Source of the DNA: Candidatus Thorarchaeota archaeon
GTDB taxonomy: Archaea > Asgardarchaeota > Thorarchaeia > Thorarchaeales > Thorarchaeaceae
Assembly: GCA_016840245.1 (NCBI GenBank)
Contig: JAEOST010000126.1
Coordinates: 1 to 8,568, forward strand
DNA: 8,568 nt
Direction of reading: 5' to 3'
Every line of letters starts with the position of its first letter. The first letter of the stretch is position 1. Shown here in pieces: positions 1-5,953 of this stretch. The notes under the pieces are model-generated. The model saw only the letters and a program-made list of their open reading frames with translations. It had not been told where the DNA came from and did not search any database. Made by a program: the position numbers and the translations under genes.

Positions 1-2
1 CA

Positions 3-1271
3 ACTGAAGCACTCTGTGAAGGGAATACAACTGGTGCAGCGATTGCTGATGCGTTGGTTATGATGTCAGCCAATTATCTGAGTCAATCTACTGATTACCA
101 AGATTATGGAAATCAACAGGTTCTCTTCGGTGATCCAAGTGTGCGACTCTATAATCCAACTACAGATCCACATATCCCCGCTGTGGATCCCCTAACTACC
201 AATTTTGGAGGTCATGTTCCTGGTCGAGGAATACCAAGTGTAGCCAGTGTTGGGTCAACAAATTACCTGCCACAGACTTTGGGCAGCCTTGGTATTGAAA
301 CTGATTTCTATACAAGTTCCAACTTCACTGACCTAGATATTCTACTCAAACTTCGAAGCATTGTGCTAGTTTCATCCGATTCGTTTCCCACACTAGCATC
401 TGAGATTGATGGAGCAGCCGCTGGGTTGGAAGAATATGTAGAAAATGGAGGAACACTCGTAGTATTCGGAGTATCAGGTGATACAAGTTGGATTCCATGG
501 AGTGTCATCTACGACGATACCAATACTGGAACGTTGATTGAAATTGAAGATACGGAACATCCACTTGTCGTTGACTCTAATACAATATCGACCAATCTGG
601 ACTATCAGGGGTCGTTTACATCAGTCTGGGAGAATTTCACAGTAGTAGCTACAGATGGAACAAATCCCGTATTGGTGGCAGGTGTATATGGTGCAGGAAA
701 AGTAGCACTCTCTACAATCGTACCATCAGGTGCATCAGGTGATGATGTTATTGAAAATTCTGCTACTTGGTTCACGAGACCATCAATTACTCTTGTAGAT
801 GTTTCTCTGAGTCAAGAAATCATATGGGAAGGTGACCGTCTTGTCATCACATTCCGACTTGCGGACTCCTCTGGAGTTGGTATTGCTGGTCTCAATCCAA
901 CGGTATCTCTCAATGCAACACTAGTGGATGCAGTAGACAGTGGAAATGGAATATACACAATCACATTGACCGAGTCTTGGACCAATGGTAGACCTGGGCC
1001 ATATGAGCTTCGTGTTTCAGCTTCTAGAACTGGTTATGACACACTGAATTCTGTGATTAAAAACCTGTTCTATATACGGTCCTCTCCTCTGTTGATGCTA
1101 CTTGTTGGGGGCGTCATAATCGCAGCCATTGTTGGACTCTGGGGCTATTCAAGGCATCGTAGAGGCGAAAAGATTGTTAGACGTGATGTAAAAACTAAGA
1201 CTCCCAAAGAACGTAAACGTCAACGTGAGAAGGATGGCAAGTTCGACGCAAAGGAATACTTCGATGTTTAG
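3..1271 (+). CDS. C-terminal part of a C25 (gingipain-like) peptidase-type surface protein with membrane anchor, 5' end outside window
   Basis: The frame is open from the first bases, so this is the end of a longer gene; the TTG at 54 is internal. The first ~50 residues, including a G-N-T-x-G stretch and the motif LFGDPSVRLYNP (around 117-161), resemble the end of the C25 caspase-like peptidase domain, whose catalytic His/Cys would lie upstream. Next comes an alpha/beta segment (about 219-740) with VENGGTLVVFG and GAGKVALSTIVPSG, which resembles a GATase1/ThuA-like domain. An Ig-like beta domain follows (about 786-1076). A hydrophobic helix (about 1086-1145, LLMLLVGGVIIAAIVGLWGY) leads into a very basic tail ending FDAKEYFDV. 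This is the topology of an exported protein held by one C-terminal membrane helix with a short cytoplasmic tail. Peptidase activity cannot be judged because the catalytic part is missing. The C25 assignment is moderate; membrane anchoring is strong. Confidence 0.75.
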   Translation, partial: TEALCEGNTTGAAIADALVMMSANYLSQSTDYQDYGNQQVLFGDPSVRLYNPTTDPHIPAVDPLTTNFGGHVPGRGIPSVASVGSTNYLPQTLGSLGIETDFYTSSNFTDLDILLKLRSIVLVSSDSFPTLASEIDGAAAGLEEYVENGGTLVVFGVSGDTSWIPWSVIYDDTNTGTLIEIEDTEHPLVVDSNTISTNLDYQGSFTSVWENFTVVATDGTNPVLVAGVYGAGKVALSTIVPSGASGDDVIENSATWFTRPSITLVDVSLSQEIIWEGDRLVITFRLADSSGVGIAGLNPTVSLNATLVDAVDSGNGIYTITLTESWTNGRPGPYELRVSASRTGYDTLNSVIKNLFYIRSSPLLMLLVGGVIIAAIVGLWGYSRHRRGEKIVRRDVKTKTPKERKRQREKDGKFDAKEYFDV

Positions 1272-1340
1272 CGTGCTTGAAAACCAAAGATCTATAATTT
1301 GCATTGCTCCTCATACTTGGACAACCAACAGTAGCATAAG

Positions 1341-1350
1341 CCTTTATTAG
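1341..1350 (+). promoter_or_regulatory. Possible TATA box for the Roadblock gene
   Basis: CCTTTATTAG lies in the 130-bp gap after the peptidase-like gene. A start of transcription about 27 bp downstream would fall near 1372 and leave a leader of about 30 nt containing the GAGAGGT ribosome site. A similar string, CCTTTATCAA, sits on the minus strand before coaBC. Another AT-rich candidate is TCTATAATTT at 1291-1300. Both are weak calls made by eye. Confidence 0.3.
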
Positions 1351-1387
1351 AAAGAAGTGGAAACGAATACTTAGTGCTCCAATAAAA

Positions 1388-1394
1388 GAGAGGT
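1388..1394 (+). promoter_or_regulatory. Shine-Dalgarno site deciding the TTG start of the Roadblock gene
   Basis: GAGAGGT ends 7 nt before the TTG at 1402. No ATG start gives the complete Roadblock fold, so this site supports TTG initiation. Confidence 0.65.
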
Positions 1395-1401
1395 TGTACA
1401 A

Positions 1402-1764
1402 TTGTCCAGCCGCGTAGATGCCATCAATAAAGCAATCCGTGACTTCGAAACAGTACCAGGCGTAGAAGGTGCTGCCCTAGTATCCCTTGATGGACTGATG
1501 ATTTCGTCAGCTCTTCCTGAGAGTGAACAAGAACGAGTTGCGGCTATCAGTGCAGCAATGCTATCTCTTGGTGAGAAAGCCACAGGGGAACTTGACCGTG
1601 GTATTCTTCTTGAGATCTATGTTAAGGGTGACAAAGGATATACATTGCTAACTTCTGTAGGTGATAGTGCACTTTTACTCGTTCTCGCAAAAGCAGATGC
1701 ACAGCTTGGGCTCATTTTTGTTGATATGAAGCGGATGGCTGAAAATCTTCTAGAGATTCTATGA
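1402..1764 (+). CDS. Roadblock/LC7 domain protein
   Basis: The 120-aa product is a single Roadblock/LC7 domain of the MglB/dynein light chain type, with nothing fused to it. Visible family features are the N-terminal helix, the strand-turn GVEGAALVSLDGLMISS (residues 20-36), the helix rich in small residues ERVAAISAAMLSLGEKA (44-60), a second hairpin with GDKGYTLLTSVGDSALLLVL (76-95), and a final helix after the LGLIFVDMKR strand (102-111). Such proteins dimerise and in well-studied cases regulate small Ras-like GTPases (MglB on MglA; Ragulator subunits on Rag GTPases). Asgard archaea encode many of them beside an expanded GTPase set. No GTPase gene is in this window, so the partner is unknown. 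The start is TTG, supported by GAGAGGT upstream. The gene looks monocistronic, with coaBC convergent 22 bp downstream. Confidence 0.9.
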   Translation: MSSRVDAINKAIRDFETVPGVEGAALVSLDGLMISSALPESEQERVAAISAAMLSLGEKATGELDRGILLEIYVKGDKGYTLLTSVGDSALLLVLAKADAQLGLIFVDMKRMAENLLEIL

Positions 1765-1786
1765 AATTAACTACGAACAATCTCAC

Positions 1787-3025
1787 TCATAGGAGTCTTT
1801 CAACTAGTGTGTCGACAATACGTCGTGCTACATCTCTCTTCAAGGACAACGGTACTTTGGTTACAAAGCCATCTTCACCAACAATGAGAACTTCGTTTGT
1901 ATCACCTGCAAATGCTACTCCCTTTCGTTCTGCATCATTAGCTATGACCAGGTTACAGACTCCTGAATCGATCTTGGTCCTTGCACATTTCTCAAGCTCT
2001 TTGTCTGTTACGCCAGACTCAACCTTGAATCCAACGATTTTCATATCCTTGTATTTTTTCCTGACTTCTTCGATGATTTTCACTGTTGGTATGAGTTCGA
2101 CAGTCAGCTTCTCACTCTTTGATGGAATCTTCCTATCCTCTGTGGAACTTGGGACATAATCAAGAACGGCGGCTGATGAGATGAACATGACTGATTTCTT
2201 ATCAGCAAGAGCTTTCATGACCTCTTGTAACATGTCATCAGAAGTCTCTACTCTGATCAGAGTGGCGGCTTCAGGAGGGACTTCTGTTGTTGGTCCAAGT
2301 ATCAGTGTGATCTCGCCACCTCGAGCAATGATCTCCTGTGCTAGTGCTATTCCCATCTTTCCTGTTGATGGATTGCTGATGAAACGGACCCTGTCAATCC
2401 ATCCACGTGTTGGACCTGCAGTAATGGTGAAATGCCTACCATCCAAATCCTGAGGTCCCAGTAAGGAAATCACTTTCTCTACTATTGTTGTAACCTCTGG
2501 GATTTTTGCTTTTGCTTCCTCCATTCTAGGGCTGACAAAGTGGACACCTATCTTCTTCAGCTTTTCAATATTCTCTAACACTGCGGGGTGATCGTACATT
2601 GATGCATGCATAGCAGGGACGATGATGGTCGGAATTCGTGCTCCTAAGGCTGAGGACACTGTTGTTGTGACAGTCGTGTCATCTATTCCATTTGCTATCT
2701 TACCAATTGTGTTTGCTGTTGATGGAGCGATGACTACTAGGTCTACATGATCATCATGCTTTCCTGCCAAGGTGACATGCTCTATCTGTCCAGTCAATTC
2801 TGTGACCACTGAATTTCCTGTAGCCCATTCTAACAAGTCTGGGTGGATTATCTTCTGAGCAGCTTTGCTCATGACTCCATATACCTCTGCCCCGTGACGC
2901 ATAAGCAATCTAGCAAGTGCGATGCATTCAACTGCAGCGACACTACCTGTGACACATAGAGCAACCGAACGTCCATCTAGCAGTCTGCTGCGACTGCACC
3001 TAATCAGCTTAGAGGTGTGCTGCAA
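1787..3025 (-). CDS. coaBC: Bifunctional phosphopantothenoylcysteine decarboxylase / phosphopantothenate-cysteine ligase
   Basis: This enzyme joins 4'-phosphopantothenate to cysteine with a nucleotide triphosphate (CoaB) and then decarboxylates the product to 4'-phosphopantetheine using FMN (CoaC). With a TTG start at 3025 the protein has 412 residues. The CoaC half shows TGSVAA (26-31), the likely catalytic His83 in IEHVTL, APSTANTIGKIANGIDD (100-116), and PAMHASMY (137-144) where bacterial enzymes have PxMNxxMW; I recall a similar His variant in archaeal homologues. The linker RMEEAKAKI lacks the active-site Cys of the E. coli loop. The CoaB half shows ITAGPT (201-206), FISNPSTGKMG (215-225), AAVLDY (285-290), GFKVE (332-336) and IANDA (361-365). 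A stop codon lies directly before a GTG at 3037, which would give 416 aa. AGGTGA at 3039-3034 sits 8 nt before the TTG, so TTG is preferred. The pantoate operon lies 1.2 kb away on the opposite strand. Confidence 0.95.
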   Translation of the reverse strand: MQHTSKLIRCSRSRLLDGRSVALCVTGSVAAVECIALARLLMRHGAEVYGVMSKAAQKIIHPDLLEWATGNSVVTELTGQIEHVTLAGKHDDHVDLVVIAPSTANTIGKIANGIDDTTVTTTVSSALGARIPTIIVPAMHASMYDHPAVLENIEKLKKIGVHFVSPRMEEAKAKIPEVTTIVEKVISLLGPQDLDGRHFTITAGPTRGWIDRVRFISNPSTGKMGIALAQEIIARGGEITLILGPTTEVPPEAATLIRVETSDDMLQEVMKALADKKSVMFISSAAVLDYVPSSTEDRKIPSKSEKLTVELIPTVKIIEEVRKKYKDMKIVGFKVESGVTDKELEKCARTKIDSGVCNLVIANDAERKGVAFAGDTNEVLIVGEDGFVTKVPLSLKRDVARRIVDTLVERLL

Positions 3026-3033
3026 TGTGAGTT

Positions 3034-3039
3034 TCACCT
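3034..3039 (-). promoter_or_regulatory. Shine-Dalgarno site deciding the coaBC start
   Basis: AGGTGA on the minus strand ends 8 nt before the TTG at 3025. It overlaps the alternative GTG at 3037, which would then have no ribosome site of its own and could only be used on a leaderless message. Confidence 0.55.
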
Positions 3040-3057
3040 AGAGTATCATCTGTACGG

Positions 3058-3258
3058 GTGTTGATAAAGGTAATCAGGTTGGCAGATATCATTGATAATC
3101 CGAATTCTACGGTAGGGTTTAACTGGGCAAAGGATATATTTGTGAAAGCATTTGTGCGAGAGTGCCTAGACGGTATATCTAGTGGAAACACCGTTGCTGA
3201 AAGCGCGCTGACAGGTTTCATGGATGGAGAACAAATGCACTCTTCCAGAGACTGTTAA
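3058..3258 (+). CDS. Possible small hypothetical protein (66 aa)
   Basis: I do not recognise this frame. From the GTG at 3058 it encodes 66 residues with a protein-like composition. Two possible helices are AKDIFVKAFVRECLDGI (about 24-40) and a second around TVAESALTGFMDGEQM (45-60). It has no signal peptide or membrane segment. Against it: the GTG is only 32 bp from the coaBC start, no plus-strand TATA box is obvious in that space, and its first codons overlap the putative coaBC promoter. A later TTG at 3079, with AAAGGT seven nt before it, would give 59 aa. Its TAA is followed 36 nt later, in the same frame, by the TTG of the 278-aa gene, so the two could be co-transcribed. The stretch may instead be a long leader or promoter region; GGATATATTT at 3132-3141 and GGTATATC at 3172-3179 are AT-rich candidates. 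Confidence 0.35.
   Translation: MLIKVIRLADIIDNPNSTVGFNWAKDIFVKAFVRECLDGISSGNTVAESALTGFMDGEQMHSSRDC
3061..3070 (-). promoter_or_regulatory. Possible TATA box for coaBC
   Basis: Minus-strand CCTTTATCAA would place transcription start about 27 bp downstream, near 3039, giving a very short leader that begins at the AGGTGA site. It overlaps the start of the doubtful 66-aa plus-strand frame, so both are unlikely to be used fully independently. Called by eye. Confidence 0.35.
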
Positions 3259-3281
3259 TTAGACCAAAACAGACCAATCGT

Positions 3282-3286
3282 AGGTG
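3282..3286 (+). promoter_or_regulatory. Shine-Dalgarno site deciding the TTG start of the 278-aa gene
   Basis: AGGTG ends 8 nt before the TTG at 3295. The nearby ATG at 3291 is in another frame and meets a stop after 13 codons, so TTG is the usable start. Confidence 0.55.
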
Positions 3287-3294
3287 CGGAATGC

Positions 3295-4131
3295 TTGGCG
3301 GACTCTCCATACGACTTAGAGGCTATCCTTAGCGAGTTTCAACCCGAAAAGAAAGCCCGGTTCAATGCGTATGATAGAGTAGTTTCTTCATTCGAGACCC
3401 CAAGTCAGTCCTTGTTCGTTCTTGACAGCGATAATGAAGTTGATACTTTTCAACGTGACTTCAATGAATACTTACGTCGTACTGAGCGAATGGATGAAAA
3501 CTCCCGAGAATTACCATATCATCTTGTAAGGATTGGATATGATGGTGACATGCTTGATGATATGTTCAGACTGGTTGTATCTGATGAGGCTGATAACTTC
3601 AATCCAGCTTCTTTAGACCCGAGCATGCTGTATTCAAAACAGTCAATTTTCCAGCATCTTTACCAGACGATTACCAAGGATAAATTCCTCATATTTCATA
3701 TCACAGAGTTTCCGCTTGCATACTATTTTGAGACTGCTGTTGTTGTTGATGTAGAGACCCTGTCAGAGATCATGGATTCTTCAGTACATGATGAAACTAT
3801 CATCAGATATCTCAATGATCTACGTGAACAGGGAACTGAGGAGCACCGGAAGACATACAGCTTCTTCTATCGAATCAGCACATCCCTTCTGATGGAACTA
3901 TCTAACGTATTTCTTGTAGTTCCTACTGCAGGGTTGAATCGTCATCTTGTTGCGACCAGTTGGCGTACACAAACGTTGCTTCTTGGTTTTAGTCCCCTTA
4001 CCTGGTCTTCAGGTAGCTTCAATGTCTTTGATCTCAGTGGTCGTGATATTGATGCACGATGGGCCTATCCTGCTCCAATCTCAAATGATCCTCGAGTAAA
4101 GCAATACACCAGTCTTGTACCTCTCAAGTAG
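3295..4131 (+). CDS. Uncharacterised 278-aa cytoplasmic protein
   Basis: I do not recognise this family. The protein is acidic in its first two thirds and has no signal peptide, membrane helix, Cys cluster or obvious catalytic motif. Alternating hydrophobic strands and helices suggest an alpha/beta fold: SQSLFVLDSD (38-46), YHLVRIGYD (75-83), KFLIFHITEFP (130-140), TAVVVDVETL (147-156), NVFLVVPTAG (204-213), QTLLLGFSPLTW (226-237). The strand pattern, with FLIFHITEFP and VFLVVPT where Walker B and sensor strands would sit, loosely recalls a STAND/AAA-type ATPase core. There is no GxxxxGK[ST] loop, so ATP binding is not supported; this comparison is speculation. The C-terminus is rich in aromatic residues. 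The start is TTG with AGGTG upstream. It lies between coaBC (divergent) and the pantoate operon (same strand, 104 bp downstream), but a role in CoA synthesis is only a guess from position. Confidence 0.8.
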   Translation: MADSPYDLEAILSEFQPEKKARFNAYDRVVSSFETPSQSLFVLDSDNEVDTFQRDFNEYLRRTERMDENSRELPYHLVRIGYDGDMLDDMFRLVVSDEADNFNPASLDPSMLYSKQSIFQHLYQTITKDKFLIFHITEFPLAYYFETAVVVDVETLSEIMDSSVHDETIIRYLNDLREQGTEEHRKTYSFFYRISTSLLMELSNVFLVVPTAGLNRHLVATSWRTQTLLLGFSPLTWSSGSFNVFDLSGRDIDARWAYPAPISNDPRVKQYTSLVPLK

Positions 4132-4154
4132 TCGCAGATAGTGCCTACCGATAT

Positions 4155-4214
4155 TTGTATATACAATATGTATGTATATACATGTTATATATACCTGATG
4201 GTATAAGGTTATAC
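4155..4214. repeat. Cluster of GTATA/TATAC palindromes (candidate operators)
   Basis: Four AT-rich elements lie in the 104-bp gap before the pantoate kinase gene. TTGTATATACAA (4155-4166) and ATGTATATACAT (4172-4183) are perfect 12-bp palindromes with centres 17 bp apart. TATATATA followed by C (4186-4194) keeps one TATAC half. GTATAAGGTTATAC (4201-4214) is a perfect inverted repeat of 6-bp arms around GG. The GTATA half-site occurs at 4157, 4174 and 4201, and its complement TATAC at 4160, 4177, 4190 and 4210. Such an arrangement suits a dimeric DNA-binding regulator, but low-complexity AT sequence is an alternative. Confidence 0.5.
4185..4193 (+). promoter_or_regulatory. Probable TATA box of the pantoate/CoA operon
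   Basis: TTATATATA is the best TATA-like string before the operon. Transcription would begin near 4215-4220, leaving a leader of about 16-21 nt before the TTG at 4236, in which no good Shine-Dalgarno site is visible. The alternative GTATAAGG (4201-4208) would give an almost leaderless message. The box lies among the palindromes, so a protein bound there could block TBP. Confidence 0.45.
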
Positions 4215-4235
4215 ATGGGATAACACAGATAGCTC

Positions 4236-5177
4236 TTGAAAGACACCTTGAACTCACAGACAAAGACAGTACCACGACAGGCACGAGCATTCGTGCCAGG
4301 CCACATCACAGGGATGTTCCGGATTCATGATGAAAGCAGTGATCCACTCCTCTGTGGTTCTACAGGTGCTGGGTTTTCAGTGGCCCTAGGTACAGTCACG
4401 ACTGTGAGTATTGAGAGTAGTAGTTCCCTGGATATACACGTAGAATACAACGGCAGAACAATAGATGCACCAGTGACGAAGACGGTGATACGTAAAATGG
4501 CGGAGGACTTGGGACAGACACTCAGTGTACACATTGACCACGAGTCGTCTCTGCCGATAGGTGTTGGATATGGAGCTTCAGGTGCTGGAGCATTGGGTAC
4601 AGCGATTGCATTTGCTTCGTTAGTTGAGCCTGATTTAGATGAACTAAGTACAGCACAATATGCTCATCTCGCCGAAGTAGAAAATCATACAGGGCTTGGC
4701 GACGTGATTGCACAGACTGTTGGTGGATTAGAGGTGCGAACCCATCCTGGAGCACCTGGTTTTGGAGAAGTTATGAATATCCAAATTGATGAGCACATCA
4801 CTGTCGTCCTAGCAGGAAGCACTGGTCTAGAGACAAGCCAAGTTCTAACCGATTCATTCTACCGAGAACGAATAAACAAGGTCGGTGATCAGTTGGTGCA
4901 TGAAGTTGCCAGTGACCCCACTCTTGACACATTCTCGAAAAATTCAAGGTCATTTGCAGAATCGACAGGTCTAATGACAGCAAGAGTACGGTCTGCCTTA
5001 ATTGACCTAGATTCAAAGGGTCTAACAAGATCAAGCCAAGTCATGCTCGGTGACTCACTATTCTGTATCTGTGCAGAGGAAGAAGTGGATACAGCTTTAG
5101 AGATTCTATCATTATACTGGCATCACAGTGAAGTAATGGTGACAACTCTATCTGAACAAGGGGGTAGACTACTGTAA
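4236..5177 (+). CDS. Pantoate kinase (archaeal GHMP kinase)
   Basis: This cytoplasmic enzyme phosphorylates pantoate to 4-phosphopantoate with ATP, the first step of the archaeal phosphopantothenate route. The 313-aa protein carries the family's N-terminal signature AFVPGHITGMF (18-28), then GSTGAGFSVALG (41-52), the GHMP ATP-binding loop LPIGVGYGASGAGALG (106-121), the segment AEVENHTGLGDVIAQTVGG (146-164) followed by EVRTHPGAPG (166-175), and a C-terminal QVMLGDSLFCICAEE (268-282). The start is uncertain. TTG 4236 gives about 17 residues before the conserved AFVPGH, TTG 4248 gives 13, and neither has a clear ribosome site. The stop overlaps the next start as TAATG, which indicates translational coupling. 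It belongs with phosphopantothenate synthetase and ketopantoate reductase in one operon, and the palindrome cluster just upstream may regulate it. Confidence 0.95.
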   Translation: MKDTLNSQTKTVPRQARAFVPGHITGMFRIHDESSDPLLCGSTGAGFSVALGTVTTVSIESSSSLDIHVEYNGRTIDAPVTKTVIRKMAEDLGQTLSVHIDHESSLPIGVGYGASGAGALGTAIAFASLVEPDLDELSTAQYAHLAEVENHTGLGDVIAQTVGGLEVRTHPGAPGFGEVMNIQIDEHITVVLAGSTGLETSQVLTDSFYRERINKVGDQLVHEVASDPTLDTFSKNSRSFAESTGLMTARVRSALIDLDSKGLTRSSQVMLGDSLFCICAEEEVDTALEILSLYWHHSEVMVTTLSEQGGRLL

Positions 5178-5953
5178 TGGGTGGAATCAAAATACCTCCT
5201 GATCATCCCCGTAGAGTGTCACTTGAGACCCGTGATAAAGCGATAGAGGGCCATGAGAAACACATCTTGGCAACTGCTGGCCTTCTTGCACATGGTCGTG
5301 GTGAGGCTTTTGATTATCTGATTGGTGAAACCACAACGACCATAGCTGATGAAGCCGCACGTGCAGCGGTCGCAGCAATGTTGCTTGCAAAACATCCTGT
5401 CATCAGTGTTAATGGAAATGCATGCGCGTTGGTCCCAGATGAACTCGTACAACTGTCTGAACTTACGGGGGCACCACAGGAAATCAACCTCTTCTATTAT
5501 CGCCAGGAACGAGAAGATGCAATTCTAATGGCATTGAAAGATGCTGGAGCAAAGGGCATACTTGGAACTCATGACCGACCATCGGAAACAATACCTGAGT
5601 TGAGTAGCAATCGACGAAAAGTAGATTCAGAGGGTATTGCAATTGCAGATGTTGTACTGGTCCCGCTTGAGGATGGAGACAGAACTGAAGCACTCAAAGC
5701 CATTGGCAAGACAGTGCTAACAATTGACCTCAATCCGATGAGTAGAACAGCAGTTCACTCTGACATCACAATAGTGGACAATATAGTCCGTGCCCTACCA
5801 AGAATGGTGAAACATGCTCAGGAAATGAAAGACTGGTCTGATGACCAACTTGAAGCTGTTGTGAATGTATTTGACAATGGGGCTAATCTGAGTCAATGCA
5901 TTCGTTTTATGATAGAACATTTGGAATCAAAATCTGTGGAGGTTCTAGGATGA
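5177..5953 (+). CDS. 4-phosphopantoate--beta-alanine ligase (phosphopantothenate synthetase)
   Basis: The enzyme condenses 4-phosphopantoate with beta-alanine, using ATP, to form 4'-phosphopantothenate. It is the archaeal replacement for the bacterial PanC step and is unrelated to it. The 258-aa sequence matches the archaeal DUF137 family over its whole length: HPRRVSL (10-16), LLAHGRGEAFDYLIGE (36-51), PVISVNGNACALVP (74-87), QEINLFYYRQERE (101-113), VLVPLEDGDRTEAL (160-173) and LTIDLNPMSRTAV (181-193), followed by TIVDNIVRALP (198-208). Length is typical for the family. The ATG at 5177 shares its A with the TAA of pantoate kinase, and the TGA at 5951-5953 overlaps the next ATG as ATGA, so all three genes are probably translated from one message. 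Nothing in the conserved blocks appears damaged. Confidence 0.96.
   Translation: MGGIKIPPDHPRRVSLETRDKAIEGHEKHILATAGLLAHGRGEAFDYLIGETTTTIADEAARAAVAAMLLAKHPVISVNGNACALVPDELVQLSELTGAPQEINLFYYRQEREDAILMALKDAGAKGILGTHDRPSETIPELSSNRRKVDSEGIAIADVVLVPLEDGDRTEALKAIGKTVLTIDLNPMSRTAVHSDITIVDNIVRALPRMVKHAQEMKDWSDDQLEAVVNVFDNGANLSQCIRFMIEHLESKSVEVLG
5938..5943 (+). promoter_or_regulatory. Shine-Dalgarno site deciding the ketopantoate reductase start
   Basis: GGAGGT, a full match to the anti-Shine-Dalgarno core, ends 6 nt before the ATG at 5950. It rules in favour of that start over an in-frame codon at 5896, which would add 18 residues before the Rossmann strand. Confidence 0.8.

Noticed and set aside
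1765..1786. Terminator between the Roadblock gene and coaBC
   Set aside because: The 22-bp convergent gap has no hairpin and no T-run.
1761..2453. Plus-strand frames at 1761-2159 and 2181-2453
   Set aside because: They lie antisense to coaBC, whose conserved motifs fix the minus strand as coding; the products are low-complexity Ser/Thr-rich shadows.
3009..3221. 70-aa minus-strand frame in the coaBC upstream region
   Set aside because: It overlaps the coaBC start in another frame and has no ribosome site or recognisable sequence.
4132..4235. tRNA, CRISPR repeat or riboswitch in the AT-rich gap
   Set aside because: There is no cloverleaf or T-loop motif, the palindromes are not regularly spaced direct repeats with spacers, and AT-only stems would be too weak for a convincing RNA structure.
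4522..5693. Minus-strand frames across the pantoate kinase and synthetase genes
   Set aside because: Antisense to genes with full family signatures; products are rich in Leu, Gln and His with no recognisable domain and no ribosome site.
5896..5949. Upstream start for panE adding 18 residues
   Set aside because: The Rossmann motif begins right after Met at 5950, GGAGGT is correctly spaced for that ATG, and ATGA overlap with the synthetase stop is typical of operons.
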